Shown here: one piece after another, positions 48,441 through 56,777 of the stretch
Position numbering within the stretch: the stretch's first letter is position 1
How the letters are laid out: each line of letters opens with the position of its first letter
From: Zhongshania sp. R06B22
GTDB lineage: Bacteria; Pseudomonadota; Gammaproteobacteria; Pseudomonadales; Spongiibacteraceae
NCBI RefSeq assembly: GCF_040892595.1
Contig: NZ_JBFRYB010000001.1
Coordinates: forward strand, 1,240,001-1,304,000
Reading direction: 5' to 3'
DNA: 64,000 nucleotides
Translations under genes and position numbers: made by a program
Notes under the pieces: model-generated
Seen by the model: the letters and a program-made list of their open reading frames with translations, nothing else
Database searches by the model: none
What the model was told of the DNA's origin: nothing

Positions 48441-48456
48441 TGGCATAATACTTGTA
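48441..48456 (+). promoter_or_regulatory. Sigma-54-type promoter for pilA
   Basis: TGGCAT at 48441-48446 and TTGTA at 48452-48456 fit the -24/-12 pattern, with the GG and GT dinucleotides separated by the required ten bases. The -12 element has GT in place of the usual GC. Major pilin genes of pseudomonads are classically RpoN/PilR dependent. Confidence 0.6.
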
Positions 48457-48520
48457 TGTAGATACCCAGTGATGAGTTTTTATCACCCCCAAGAAATGAT
48501 TAAATTTGCCGGAGTTCATT

Positions 48521-48925
48521 ATGAAAAGAACACAACAAGGTTTTACTCTGATCGAACTGATGATCGTTATCGCGATCATCGGTATTTTGGCTGCGGTAGC
48601 ATTGCCTGCCTACCAAGATTATACCAACAAAGCTAAAGCTTCTGAGGCAGTATTGGCTGCGAGTGGCGCGCGTACCTGTGTAACTGAAATTGTTCAGTCT
48701 GCTGGCGCAACTAATCTAGACTCTTGTGCTGATAGCTTTACCGCTACAACTTATGCTGCCTCTATGACTGTTGGTGCTACAAGCGGCGTAGTTGTTATTA
48801 CTGGTCAAGGTCTTAGTGAAGATTTCTCTGTTCGTTTGACTCCGACTCTTTCTGGTAACAACGTGTCAGCGTGGACTTGCAGCGGCTCTCCTACCAAGTG
48901 GATGCCTGGTTCTTGCCGCGGCTAA
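48521..48925 (+). CDS. pilA: Type IV major pilin PilA
   Basis: Structural subunit of type IVa pili. The 134-residue prepilin has a seven-residue leader (MKRTQQG) cut by PilD before Phe8, Glu12 (Glu5 of the mature protein) needed for assembly and methylation, and the hydrophobic spine [20 protein letters not shown]. Cysteines 53 and 69 and Cys120 and Cys132 could form two disulfides; the second closes a short C-terminal D-loop ([11 protein letters not shown]). ATG 48521 follows CCGGAG; upstream codons are not conserved. A sigma-54-type promoter precedes it and a strong terminator follows, so it is mainly monocistronic. Confidence 0.95.
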   Translation: MKRTQQGFTLIELMIVIAIIGILAAVALPAYQDYTNKAKASEAVLAASGARTCVTEIVQSAGATNLDSCADSFTATTYAASMTVGATSGVVVITGQGLSEDFSVRLTPTLSGNNVSAWTCSGSPTKWMPGSCRG

Positions 48926-48955
48926 TATGCTGTTGAACACCTAAGAAGTTAAATG

Positions 48956-48986
48956 CCCCGGCATGAATAATGTCGGGGTTTTTTTA
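48956..48986 (+). terminator. Rho-independent terminator of pilA
   Basis: CCCCGGCAT (48956-48964) pairs with ATGTCGGGG (48970-48978; one G-U) around GAATA, followed by seven T. It lies 30 bases after the pilA stop and just before the next gene, separating the strong pilin message from the glycan genes. Confidence 0.88.
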
Positions 48987-49002
48987 TTAAAAGAAGCTTG
49001 TT

Positions 49003-50919
49003 TTGAAAATTAATCCCCTACTTCTACTATTTCCTCTAGGCGTTGCCGTTTGGTTTATCTATAGCCAGGGATTGTCGGGTGCCTTTTATTATGATGATCA
49101 AGGGAATCTATTCGGGCTAGAAAATATTGTCGATGCCACCTCTTTTTGGCAGTTTGTGAGTTCTGGGGAGGCGGGACCTCTGAAACGCCCGGTATCACTA
49201 TTAACATTTGCTTTGCAGTCGAAACATTGGCCACAGCCCTATTGGTTTTTAGTCGTTAATGTGCTGATTCATATCGCCAATGCGCTATTGTTATTTTTCA
49301 TCTCAAATCTAATTCTCGCTCAATCTTTATCAAAAAAGGCGCTATTGCAAGGCAGTTGGATATCACTAGCTGCGGTGGCTTTATGGGCGCTGCTACCTCT
49401 TAACGTATCGACGACATTGATTACTATCCAACGCATGACCAGCTTGTCGGCGACGCTAGGTTTGGCTGGAATTTTGGCCTATATACTTCTATATCAGGTT
49501 TACCGAACACGTAGTGTTTTAGCTGCTTTCATGCTTCAGTTTGGGGTGCTTGGTTTTTTCGTCGGTATTGCTGTATTCGCTAAAGAGTCGGCTGCCCTAG
49601 TTATTGTTTTTGTATTGGTGTTGGAAGTGACGGTATTGCGCTCGCGGAGTATGGCGCTACCCGGATATAAATCTAGGGTATTGGCCTTATCGTCAGCTCT
49701 CACACTTTTACTTTTGTATTTGTCACCCTTAAATTTAGATTGGTTTACCTACAGCGAATATCGGGGCTTTAGTCGCCTTCAGCGAGTGGCGACTGAATGG
49801 GTGATCTTGTGGGATTATTTGAGATCTGCATTTATACCTATTCCTTCGCAATTTAGTCCCTTTCATGACGACGTGAGAGTCATAGATAGCGCTTTGCAAT
49901 TAAGTTTGGCGGGCATTGGCTGGCTGCTTACTATTTTGCTGTTCTTCTTAATCAGATCAAAGTCTATTTGGCCCCTATTTGCCGTGCTTTGGTTTTTGAC
50001 CGGTCATCTATTGGAGTCAAGCTCTGTTTCCTTAGAGCTGATGTTTGAACATCGCAACTATTTGGCTATATTCGGGCCATGCTTAGCTATCGTGGCAATG
50101 AGTAAAGACCTGCCTGTTCGCTTCCAAAGTTCCTACAGGCTCTCGCTAGGTCTTTATGTCAGTTATATTGCGTTTATTTGCTATATGACAACATCCTTGT
50201 GGGGACAGCCACGACTTGCCGCCGAAATGTGGTCAATGGCTAACCCCTCGTCTTCAAGGGCGGCCTTACATTTGGCTAATTTGGATGATGAGCAGCATGA
50301 CTTAGGTGTTAATAGTCAAAATCATATTGGCCGTAAAAACTACAAAATCAGTGCTCTCGATAGAACCATTTCGGCTTGCGAAACATGCACTGCCGTCAAA
50401 GTTCAAGCTTTGTTGTTGGCGTGTAATATAAGAAGTAGTCAAGAACTTCGGGCTCGCTTCAATAATGCCTTAGACAGCGCCGATAAGGGCCGCGCAATGC
50501 GACCTCTTGTTGATGCCATGTTCCCTTTGATTGCATTGACGGCTAATGATCAATGCTCCGAATTGACTCTCAAGGATGCACAGGCGTTAATTAAACAAAT
50601 CGAAATTAACCCTCTAGCTCGTGACCCGCACTACGCTTCACGTTTAGCCTACCAATCCGCCGAAGCTGCTTATCGACTGCAGAATATCGAGTTGGCAAGT
50701 ACCGAATTGCTGCGGGCAGAAAATAAAGATCCCTCAGCTATTCCCGTGCTTGAGTTTCAAGTTCATATAGCTCTTGAGCGTCAGGCGTTTGGGCAAGCTC
50801 TAGATGCTGTGGCGCGGCGAAGAGTATATGCTGGCAAAGGGCTGTTTTTAAGCAATAGCTATTTAAACGACATTGAGAGTGAAATAAAAAAACTTAGGCA
50901 AGAAGAGCTGAATAAATAA
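49003..50919 (+). CDS. Multispanning GT-C-like protein with C-terminal helical repeats; candidate pilin glycosyltransferase
   Basis: The 638-residue protein has ten or more membrane segments (about residues 1-400) and a soluble helical, TPR-like C terminus (about 430-635). The first periplasmic loop carries YYDD (residues 29-32), the acidic motif position of GT-C lipid-linked-sugar transferases, followed by RPVSLLTFAL and a LINVLIHIAN-like segment (here VVNVLIHIANALLLF) seen in the TMTC/DUF1736-type proteins. Start is TTG 49003; no ATG or GTG is nearby. Pseudomonads carry pilin-specific transferases (TfpO, TfpW) at exactly this position after pilA. The pilin target is inferred from position, and the sugar is unknown. 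Confidence 0.7.
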   Translation: MKINPLLLLFPLGVAVWFIYSQGLSGAFYYDDQGNLFGLENIVDATSFWQFVSSGEAGPLKRPVSLLTFALQSKHWPQPYWFLVVNVLIHIANALLLFFISNLILAQSLSKKALLQGSWISLAAVALWALLPLNVSTTLITIQRMTSLSATLGLAGILAYILLYQVYRTRSVLAAFMLQFGVLGFFVGIAVFAKESAALVIVFVLVLEVTVLRSRSMALPGYKSRVLALSSALTLLLLYLSPLNLDWFTYSEYRGFSRLQRVATEWVILWDYLRSAFIPIPSQFSPFHDDVRVIDSALQLSLAGIGWLLTILLFFLIRSKSIWPLFAVLWFLTGHLLESSSVSLELMFEHRNYLAIFGPCLAIVAMSKDLPVRFQSSYRLSLGLYVSYIAFICYMTTSLWGQPRLAAEMWSMANPSSSRAALHLANLDDEQHDLGVNSQNHIGRKNYKISALDRTISACETCTAVKVQALLLACNIRSSQELRARFNNALDSADKGRAMRPLVDAMFPLIALTANDQCSELTLKDAQALIKQIEINPLARDPHYASRLAYQSAEAAYRLQNIELASTELLRAENKDPSAIPVLEFQVHIALERQAFGQALDAVARRRVYAGKGLFLSNSYLNDIESEIKKLRQEELNK

Positions 50920-50930
50920 AGAGTAATAAT

Positions 50931-51782
50931 ATGTGTAAATTTACGGTGATACTGCCGGCTAAAAACGAAGCAGAGACAGTTTCAGGCGTCGTAAAGAAAA
51001 TCGTCGGTATATACCCGAATGCTGAAGTGATCGTGGTCAACGATGGCTCAAGCGATGATACTGCGGTTTTAGCTAGTGCGGCCGGCGCCACCGTTATTAG
51101 TCACCCATATTCAAAAGGTAACGGCGCATCCATTAAAACCGGCGCGCGTGCAGCAACGAGCGATATCATTGTCTTTATGGACGCAGACGGCCAGCATGAT
51201 CCTGCTGATATTGAGGGCTTGGTGGCAGAAATTGAGTGCGGATATGATTTGGTTGTCGGTGCGCGACAAGTGGGTTCGCAAGCAAGTTTTGGCCGCGGAC
51301 TTGCAAATGGCTTCTATAATAAATTAGCAACTTATATGACCGGACATCGAGTGGAAGACTTAACTTCCGGGTTTCGGGCCGTGCGAGCGAATAAATTCAA
51401 AGAATTTCTGTACCTCTTACCTAACGGCTTTTCCTACCCAACTACCAGTACAATGGCATTTTTCCGCGCCGGGTATTCGGTGAAGTATCTGCCAATCCAT
51501 GCTGCCCAGAGAGAGGGTAAAAGTCATATAAAGCCCTTGAAAGATGGGGTGCGATTTTTGTTAATAATTTTCAAAGTTGGTACCTTGTATTCGCCGTTAA
51601 AGCTATTTACACCAGCAGCAGCCATGTTTTTTATGTTTGGCTTTGTTTGGTATGGTTATACCTTCTATACAATGACTCGTTTTACTAATATGAGTGCCCT
51701 GTTGTTCACTAGTGGATTTATACTTTTCATGATGGGCTTAATATCGGAGCAGATAACCTCTTTAATGTATAAAAATTCATAA
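50931..51782 (+). CDS. GT2 glycosyltransferase, polyprenyl-phosphate sugar synthase type
   Basis: Family 2 glycosyltransferase resembling dolichyl-phosphate mannose synthase. It probably loads a sugar from a nucleotide donor onto polyprenyl phosphate at the inner membrane. The 283-residue protein has the GT2 start VILPAKNEAETVSGVV, EVIVVNDGSSDDT, the DxD-type FMDADGQHDPADI, and the family LTSGFRAVRANKF acceptor-site region, ending in two membrane helices (about 222-245 and 250-272). It follows the GT-C-like gene by 11 bases, consistent with donor-maker and transferase working together. The sugar cannot be read from the sequence. Confidence 0.85.
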   Translation: MCKFTVILPAKNEAETVSGVVKKIVGIYPNAEVIVVNDGSSDDTAVLASAAGATVISHPYSKGNGASIKTGARAATSDIIVFMDADGQHDPADIEGLVAEIECGYDLVVGARQVGSQASFGRGLANGFYNKLATYMTGHRVEDLTSGFRAVRANKFKEFLYLLPNGFSYPTTSTMAFFRAGYSVKYLPIHAAQREGKSHIKPLKDGVRFLLIIFKVGTLYSPLKLFTPAAAMFFMFGFVWYGYTFYTMTRFTNMSALLFTSGFILFMMGLISEQITSLMYKNS

Positions 51783-51855
51783 TTTTAATTTGATGTCATT
51801 TTTATTTTAATGGCGTGTTTCCAGTTTTTCTTACTTCTTTTGGCAAGGTCTTACT

Positions 51856-53577
51856 ATGTTTTCCGCTATTAAGGCTGCATTTGCGCTATTAACGCCGAAA
51901 CAAAAGCGCGAGTATTGGCTTGTCGCCGTAATGCTCAGTTTTACCTCTATTGCGGACTTGGTCGGGATTGCAGCTGTTATTCCCGCCATTTCAGCGCTGA
52001 TTGATTTTCAGGGCGCGGTCGAAAAAGGCTACCTTAGAAAGCTGTTTTTACTATTGGGCGAACCAGAGAAAGGAGCATTTTTAGCTACTGTAACCATCGG
52101 CGCCATCGGGTTTATATGGGGTGCTGCGATTCTAACCACCCTTGGAATTTTCGGGCGACAACGCTTTATTCGCAGGTTAAGTGCTGATATTTCTGCTCGA
52201 TCGTTCAATTACTATATGAGTCAATCAATTGAGCCTTTTTACAATCGGCCTGGCTCAGAGTTTTTGCGCAATGTTAATGGCATAAGTGAGAGGGTGGCGA
52301 CTGGCATTATAGATTCAAGTTTTGTGATTATTTCTCGCGTAGCTCAACTGCTTGTTATTGCTGCATTGCTGATGGTGTTTAATGTTCGAGTCACAATAGC
52401 TATATTTTTAATTATCGGAATAGCCTATTTTATAGTGTACTCATTAATTAAAAGAAAACTGAAGAGAATGAGTAGTGAGAACTTTGAATCTCAGAAGCGG
52501 CTGAACCAAATGATTATTGGTAGCTACGCGGATTATCGAAATATTCTCATAGACGGGCGACTTATATCCTATATTAGGCATTTTAAAGATATCAAATCGC
52601 GGGTTTCTAAGAAAACTGCAGATATAGAGATTCTTGGTACTGTACCGCGAAATTTCATAGAAATTCTTGGTATGACCTTATTGCTTTTGGCGGCTTATTA
52701 TTTAGGCCAGTCTGCAGAAAATAGCCAGCAGCTTTTAACTACGATCTCTCTTTTTGCGATTGCAGCTTATAAGATACTTCCGTCATCACAGCAGATCTAT
52801 CATGCCATTAGTAAAATTACTGGAGCTGCAGTCGTTTTTGAACGAGTGAGGAGTGACTGGAAATCTTTGTTCGTTGAAGCGCCAATTACTACTTCAATCC
52901 ACACCACTTGCGCTTACCGGAAATTGGAGCTGCAAAATTTACAGTACGCCCATCGTGGAGATGAATGGGTATTTCACAAGCTCTCTGCGTCCCTTGAATT
53001 AAAAGGTGTGGTCCGAATAACGGGGCCGTCTGGTGCGGGTAAAACGACGCTGATTGAATTACTAGCTGGCTTGCGAAAGCCGCAGGCGGGTGTTATCAGT
53101 GTTGATGATAAGAATTTGCGCGATATTCCTCAGTCACAGTGGTGGGCCTCTATTGCTTATGTTAATCAAAACGGCTATTTGCTGGAAGGTACAGTTCTTG
53201 AGAATGTTGTTGCCTCACCGGAGGCGGTAGATATATCGTTATATAATCGAATTCGGTTAATTTGTGATTTGGATTCTCTGCCTGAGGATAGTGTGACCGA
53301 GGGGGCTACAAACCTATCTGGCGGTCAAAAATGCCGCGTGCTTATTGCAAGAGCTTTGTATAAAAAGTCGCAATTATTATTTCTAGATGAGACTCTGTCG
53401 CCGCTGGATGTTGAATCGGCCAAAGCCATACTTGCAGGTATTCAGGATGAGTTCCCGGACTGCTGCATTTTTGTTATTAGCCATAGGAGTGAGGAGCTGG
53501 GTGATAAATATCAAGAGCTGTCTCTGATGCAAGAATGTGCGTCGAAAGTCCTAGTAACTGGCGCTGACGAGAAATGA
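51856..53577 (+). CDS. ABC exporter with fused membrane and ATPase domains (flippase type)
   Basis: Half-transporter of 573 residues: a membrane domain (about 15-310, about six helices) and an ATPase domain (about 350-573) with Walker A GPSGAGKTT, a Q-loop region, signature LSGGQKCR, Walker B LLFLDETLSPLD and H-loop VISHRSEE. The layout resembles MsbA and the PglK lipid-linked-oligosaccharide flippase. Its membrane part is divergent. Context (polyprenyl-phosphate GT2 before it, glycerophosphotransferase after it) suggests export of a lipid-linked glycan. The stop overlaps the next gene by four bases. Confidence 0.85.
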   Translation: MFSAIKAAFALLTPKQKREYWLVAVMLSFTSIADLVGIAAVIPAISALIDFQGAVEKGYLRKLFLLLGEPEKGAFLATVTIGAIGFIWGAAILTTLGIFGRQRFIRRLSADISARSFNYYMSQSIEPFYNRPGSEFLRNVNGISERVATGIIDSSFVIISRVAQLLVIAALLMVFNVRVTIAIFLIIGIAYFIVYSLIKRKLKRMSSENFESQKRLNQMIIGSYADYRNILIDGRLISYIRHFKDIKSRVSKKTADIEILGTVPRNFIEILGMTLLLLAAYYLGQSAENSQQLLTTISLFAIAAYKILPSSQQIYHAISKITGAAVVFERVRSDWKSLFVEAPITTSIHTTCAYRKLELQNLQYAHRGDEWVFHKLSASLELKGVVRITGPSGAGKTTLIELLAGLRKPQAGVISVDDKNLRDIPQSQWWASIAYVNQNGYLLEGTVLENVVASPEAVDISLYNRIRLICDLDSLPEDSVTEGATNLSGGQKCRVLIARALYKKSQLLFLDETLSPLDVESAKAILAGIQDEFPDCCIFVISHRSEELGDKYQELSLMQECASKVLVTGADEK

Positions 53578-54746
53578 AAATCGATAAAAGCAATCCATTA
53601 CATTGGTTTTGCTTGGTGCTTTTCAGTATCAACATTGTGCTGGCAGTATTGATCAGAAAGTTTGTGTCAAGTAACGGTAATGTACTGCTCTATGGTCATA
53701 AGTTGAATGGCAATTTGGCCGCGATATATCGCGAGAGCAAGCGCTACCGGGAGCTAAACCTAAGCTACCTAACCATGGACTACTTTTATTACCGAAAGCT
53801 TAGGCGCGAAGGGGTATCTGTAGTTTGGGCTGGCAGCCCGCTAGCATTAAAGTTGTTGATAACTGCCAGAGTGCTGATCAGCGATCATGGTCTCCATTCA
53901 CTGGTATTATTGCTCGATCATTCCAGCTTAAAATTCATTGATGTTTGGCACGGCATACCCTTCAAAGGTTTTGACGAATCCGACTTTAGGGTGCAGCATC
54001 GATATGACGAAGTCTGGGTAACGTCGAATTTTATAGCTGACATGTATGAGAATAAATTTGGCTTCGAGCGAGACAAGCTAAAACCGATAGGCTATGCCCG
54101 CACGGATATACTGATAAATACAAAGGAAGTAGACAAAAACGCACTGATGCGCGCCTACAATATTCCTGCCAGTAACCGAAAGGTGGTTTTGTACGCTGCC
54201 ACTTGGAAGCAGGATGACAGCTCACGGAGCCAATATCCCTTTAATATGGGAGAAACGGAGTTTTTGACTGAGCTTAGCCATCTAGCAGAAACTCATAACT
54301 GCATCTTTCTCATTCGGGCGCATCTTAACGCCACAGCCACAAGTATGGAGAAAATCGATAATGTTTTCTCTGTTCCTGCCGCTTGTTACCCCGACACGGA
54401 GCGCCTACTTCTATTGTGTGACCTTCTTATATACGATTGGTCGTCGATAGCGTTTGATTATCTTTTGCTCGGCAAGGCCGCAATATATCTGGACGTGTCG
54501 CCCCCCTTTAAAAAGGGGTTTAGTCTTGATGGTAGTTACCGATATGGTGACAGAGCAAGTGATTTTAATGAATTGAGGAGAGGAGTCGCTAAAAATATTG
54601 GCAGCGGTGCAGAAAGTATTGCATTAACGCGGGGCTGCCGCGAGCGGATCTTAGGACTTGTTTATGAGAGCTTTGCCGATGGCGCAGCGAGTGCAAGGGC
54701 CTGTGATAATCTAGTTGAAAATTATATACGGCATAATCATGAGTAG
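53574..54746 (+). CDS. CDP-glycerol glycerophosphotransferase family protein (TagB/TagF-like)
   Basis: Predicted to transfer glycerol phosphate from CDP-glycerol to a sugar or lipid acceptor, as TagB/TagF do for wall teichoic acid. The 390-residue protein has an N-terminal membrane-associating hydrophobic stretch (about 9-27), then the family motifs DVWHGIPFKG, PIGYARTDILI, VVLYAATWK, FLIRAHLN and DLLIYDWSSIAFDYLLLGKAAIYL, the last being the typical CDP-glycerol site region. It overlaps the ABC gene by four bases and the next gene, which makes CDP-glycerol, by eight bases. Teichoic-acid-type enzymes are unusual in Gram-negatives but do occur in capsule and pilin decoration. Confidence 0.85.
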   Translation: MKIDKSNPLHWFCLVLFSINIVLAVLIRKFVSSNGNVLLYGHKLNGNLAAIYRESKRYRELNLSYLTMDYFYYRKLRREGVSVVWAGSPLALKLLITARVLISDHGLHSLVLLLDHSSLKFIDVWHGIPFKGFDESDFRVQHRYDEVWVTSNFIADMYENKFGFERDKLKPIGYARTDILINTKEVDKNALMRAYNIPASNRKVVLYAATWKQDDSSRSQYPFNMGETEFLTELSHLAETHNCIFLIRAHLNATATSMEKIDNVFSVPAACYPDTERLLLLCDLLIYDWSSIAFDYLLLGKAAIYLDVSPPFKKGFSLDGSYRYGDRASDFNELRRGVAKNIGSGAESIALTRGCRERILGLVYESFADGAASARACDNLVENYIRHNHE

Positions 54747-55131
54747 GGTAGTGATTACATTCGGCACCTTTGATGTTTTTCATCTCGGGCATTTACGAAT
54801 ACTTCAGCGAGCACGAGAGCTTGGTACTAGGCTGGTGGTGGGTGTTTCCACGGATGCGCTAAGCTATAGTAAAAAGGGTCGGCTACCTATTTATTCTGAG
54901 TCTGAAAGAATGGAAATAATATCGTCCGTAAAGTATGTCGATGATGTGTTTTCAGAAGAGAGTTTGGATAAGAAATCCGAATATATCCGTGTCCATAATG
55001 CTCAATTACTTGTTATGGGGGATGACTGGTATGGGAAATTTGATGAGATAAAACATTTGTGCGAAGTGGTATATCTTGCGCGAACGCCATCAATTTCTAC
55101 TACCGCGATTATTGAGAAAATGAAGAATTAA
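54739..55131 (+). CDS. tagD: Glycerol-3-phosphate cytidylyltransferase
   Basis: Makes CDP-glycerol from CTP and glycerol 3-phosphate. The 130-residue protein has the size and motifs of TagD/GCT: TFGTFDVFHLGHLRILQRA with the HxGH nucleotide-binding box, LVVGVSTDALSYSKKGRLP, and the RTPSISTT loop (RTxGISTT in TagD). ATG 54739 lies within the end of the glycerophosphotransferase gene, so donor synthesis and transfer are coupled. No terminator is evident after it. Confidence 0.9.
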   Translation: MSRVVITFGTFDVFHLGHLRILQRARELGTRLVVGVSTDALSYSKKGRLPIYSESERMEIISSVKYVDDVFSEESLDKKSEYIRVHNAQLLVMGDDWYGKFDEIKHLCEVVYLARTPSISTTAIIEKMKN

Positions 55132-55335
55132 AGCGGCAATAAAAAATCTTTGTTATCGATCTTTGTAATTGGTGCTGCATTTAAATTTAGAGTTCCGAAA
55201 GGCCCTTGGCTAAGTTTATTATAAACCTGCACTGGAATTTTATATTGTTGATTTTTTGTGACGGTGCTTAATAGCATCAAAGCTATAAACATATAGGATT
55301 GACAATATTTTTACGAGCGCGGTGAATGATCCAGA

Positions 55336-55351
55336 GAGCACTCCGGTGCTC
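55336..55351 (+). other. Leader hairpin with UNCG-type tetraloop
   Basis: GAGCAC (55336-55341) and GTGCTC (55346-55351) form a perfect six-base stem closed by C-G over TCCG, the exceptionally stable UNCG tetraloop class. It lies 29 bases before the next start and has no T-run. It may be a 5' leader element of the block that begins at 55380, or a chance stem. A TTGACA at 55299-55304 upstream lacks a convincing -10 partner. Confidence 0.4.
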
Positions 55352-55379
55352 AGTATAGTGGTAGGGACGGGATGAGTAG

Positions 55380-56777
55380 ATGAATAAATCCGATGCTGGG
55401 AGTGAGTTTCCTCCTGGTGAGCAGCACTGGCCGCATGATCTTACTTCGCGGGTCGGCCGCCCTTGGGATATGCGACCTGTCCTTAAGTTGCGCGCCGCTG
55501 CTAAGGGCCGGCTGCGAGTGTTATACATCGGTTTTTCTGACGCGCAGGGCGGGGCGGCGATAGCGTCGTCGCGGCTGATATCGCGGTTCGACCGGGATGG
55601 CGACGTTGCTTCCCTCGAAGTCGTTGCGCTGCAGACGGCGAACGCGCCATGGACTGTGTCACTTGGGCGGGCACTTTGCAGCTGGCGCCCGCTAAGAACG
55701 CTGATAGCGATGCGTAATGTTCTAGCGAGTGATCCTTACGCCTGGCTTCCGTTTGAACGTGCTTTCCTGAAACGTACGATCGCTATCTGGCAGCCCGACC
55801 TCATTCATATGCATAATCTCCACGGCGGTAGGGGCACAATCCCCTTGGCCATACTGCCTGAAATGGCGGCTAAGGCGCCGATAATTTGGACTTTACACGA
55901 CATGTGGGGGATGACGGGGCACTGCGCTTATTCTCTCGCATGCGAGGGCTGGCGCCGTGGCTGCGGCAGTTGCCCGGACCTGTCGCTTTACCCTCAGCTA
56001 TTGCGAGATAGAACTGAGCAGATCGCTGAGAATAAACGCGAGATATTTACTTCAGCTATCCCAGTGTTGGTTTCACCTTCACGCTGGCTTGGCAAGATCG
56101 CTAGCGAGGCATTGGTGACCAAGGGGCTTGAGCTTAGGGTTATCGCCAACGGGCTCGACCTAGCACTGTTTTCGCCCGCGGGCCGCGATGCGGCTAGGCG
56201 AGAGCTTGGTATTGCGCCGGATACTCAGGTATTGATGTTCGCCGCGCAGTCACTTTCAGACGAGACTCGTAAGGGCGCAAGAGAATTGCGGATTGCGCTC
56301 GACCGAGTTCAGGCAGATCGCCTTGGCGCTCCGCTTGAGATTATTCTGATGGGCGGCGCGGGCGATGATCTGTTGGCAGGAATTCCTGGTCTTGTGTTTC
56401 ATCGCGCAGGTTTTATCTCCGATGCGACAGAGGCTGCCAGACTTTATGCCGCGGCGGACCTGTTTCTCTGTCCTTCGCTGCAGGACAATTTACCCAATAC
56501 CCTGATTGAGGCGGCTGCTTGTGGCACCGCCGCGGTTTCATTTGATATCGGCGGTTGTGGCGAAATTATCGAGGACGGCCTAAGTGGCGCCCTTGTAGCC
56601 GCCGGCGATGCCGGCGCACTCGGCGACGCAATATCTCGCCTCGTCGACGATCCTGATTGCCTAGCGGCGATGGGGCGAGCTGCGCGTGCTCGAGCCGAGG
56701 CGCTTTACGGCGATAGGCGAATGGCAGACGATTATCTCGCTCTTTATCGCGAGCTAGTCGAGCGGAGGAGTGCATGA
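55380..56777 (+). CDS. Glycosyltransferase family 4
   Basis: Retaining GT-B-fold transferase of 465 residues. The N-terminal domain starts around residue 44 (RVLYIGFSDAQGGAAIASSRL), with WTLHDMWGMTGHCAY centrally. The C-terminal Rossmann domain carries the donor-site pattern LFLCPSLQDNLPNTLIEAAACGTAAVSFDIGG, split here as a long motif at about residues 360-390. That WTLHDMWGMTGHC signature is common in capsule/EPS GT4 enzymes. The first 40 residues look like a non-conserved extension; ATG 55470 is an alternative start. Base composition is distinctly richer in G+C than the genes before it. The stop overlaps the next ATG. Confidence 0.88.
   Translation: MNKSDAGSEFPPGEQHWPHDLTSRVGRPWDMRPVLKLRAAAKGRLRVLYIGFSDAQGGAAIASSRLISRFDRDGDVASLEVVALQTANAPWTVSLGRALCSWRPLRTLIAMRNVLASDPYAWLPFERAFLKRTIAIWQPDLIHMHNLHGGRGTIPLAILPEMAAKAPIIWTLHDMWGMTGHCAYSLACEGWRRGCGSCPDLSLYPQLLRDRTEQIAENKREIFTSAIPVLVSPSRWLGKIASEALVTKGLELRVIANGLDLALFSPAGRDAARRELGIAPDTQVLMFAAQSLSDETRKGARELRIALDRVQADRLGAPLEIILMGGAGDDLLAGIPGLVFHRAGFISDATEAARLYAAADLFLCPSLQDNLPNTLIEAAACGTAAVSFDIGGCGEIIEDGLSGALVAAGDAGALGDAISRLVDDPDCLAAMGRAARARAEALYGDRRMADDYLALYRELVERRSA

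Larger units (their letters stand above)
48208..48520 (+). other. Divergent control region between pilB and pilA
   Basis: A 313-base gap without a gene. It carries a cluster of GTGACA/TGTCAC boxes and a sigma-54-type promoter for pilA (both listed separately), and the pilA ribosome site GGAG at 48511-48514. A promoter for pilB on the minus strand is not obvious by eye. Confidence 0.6.
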
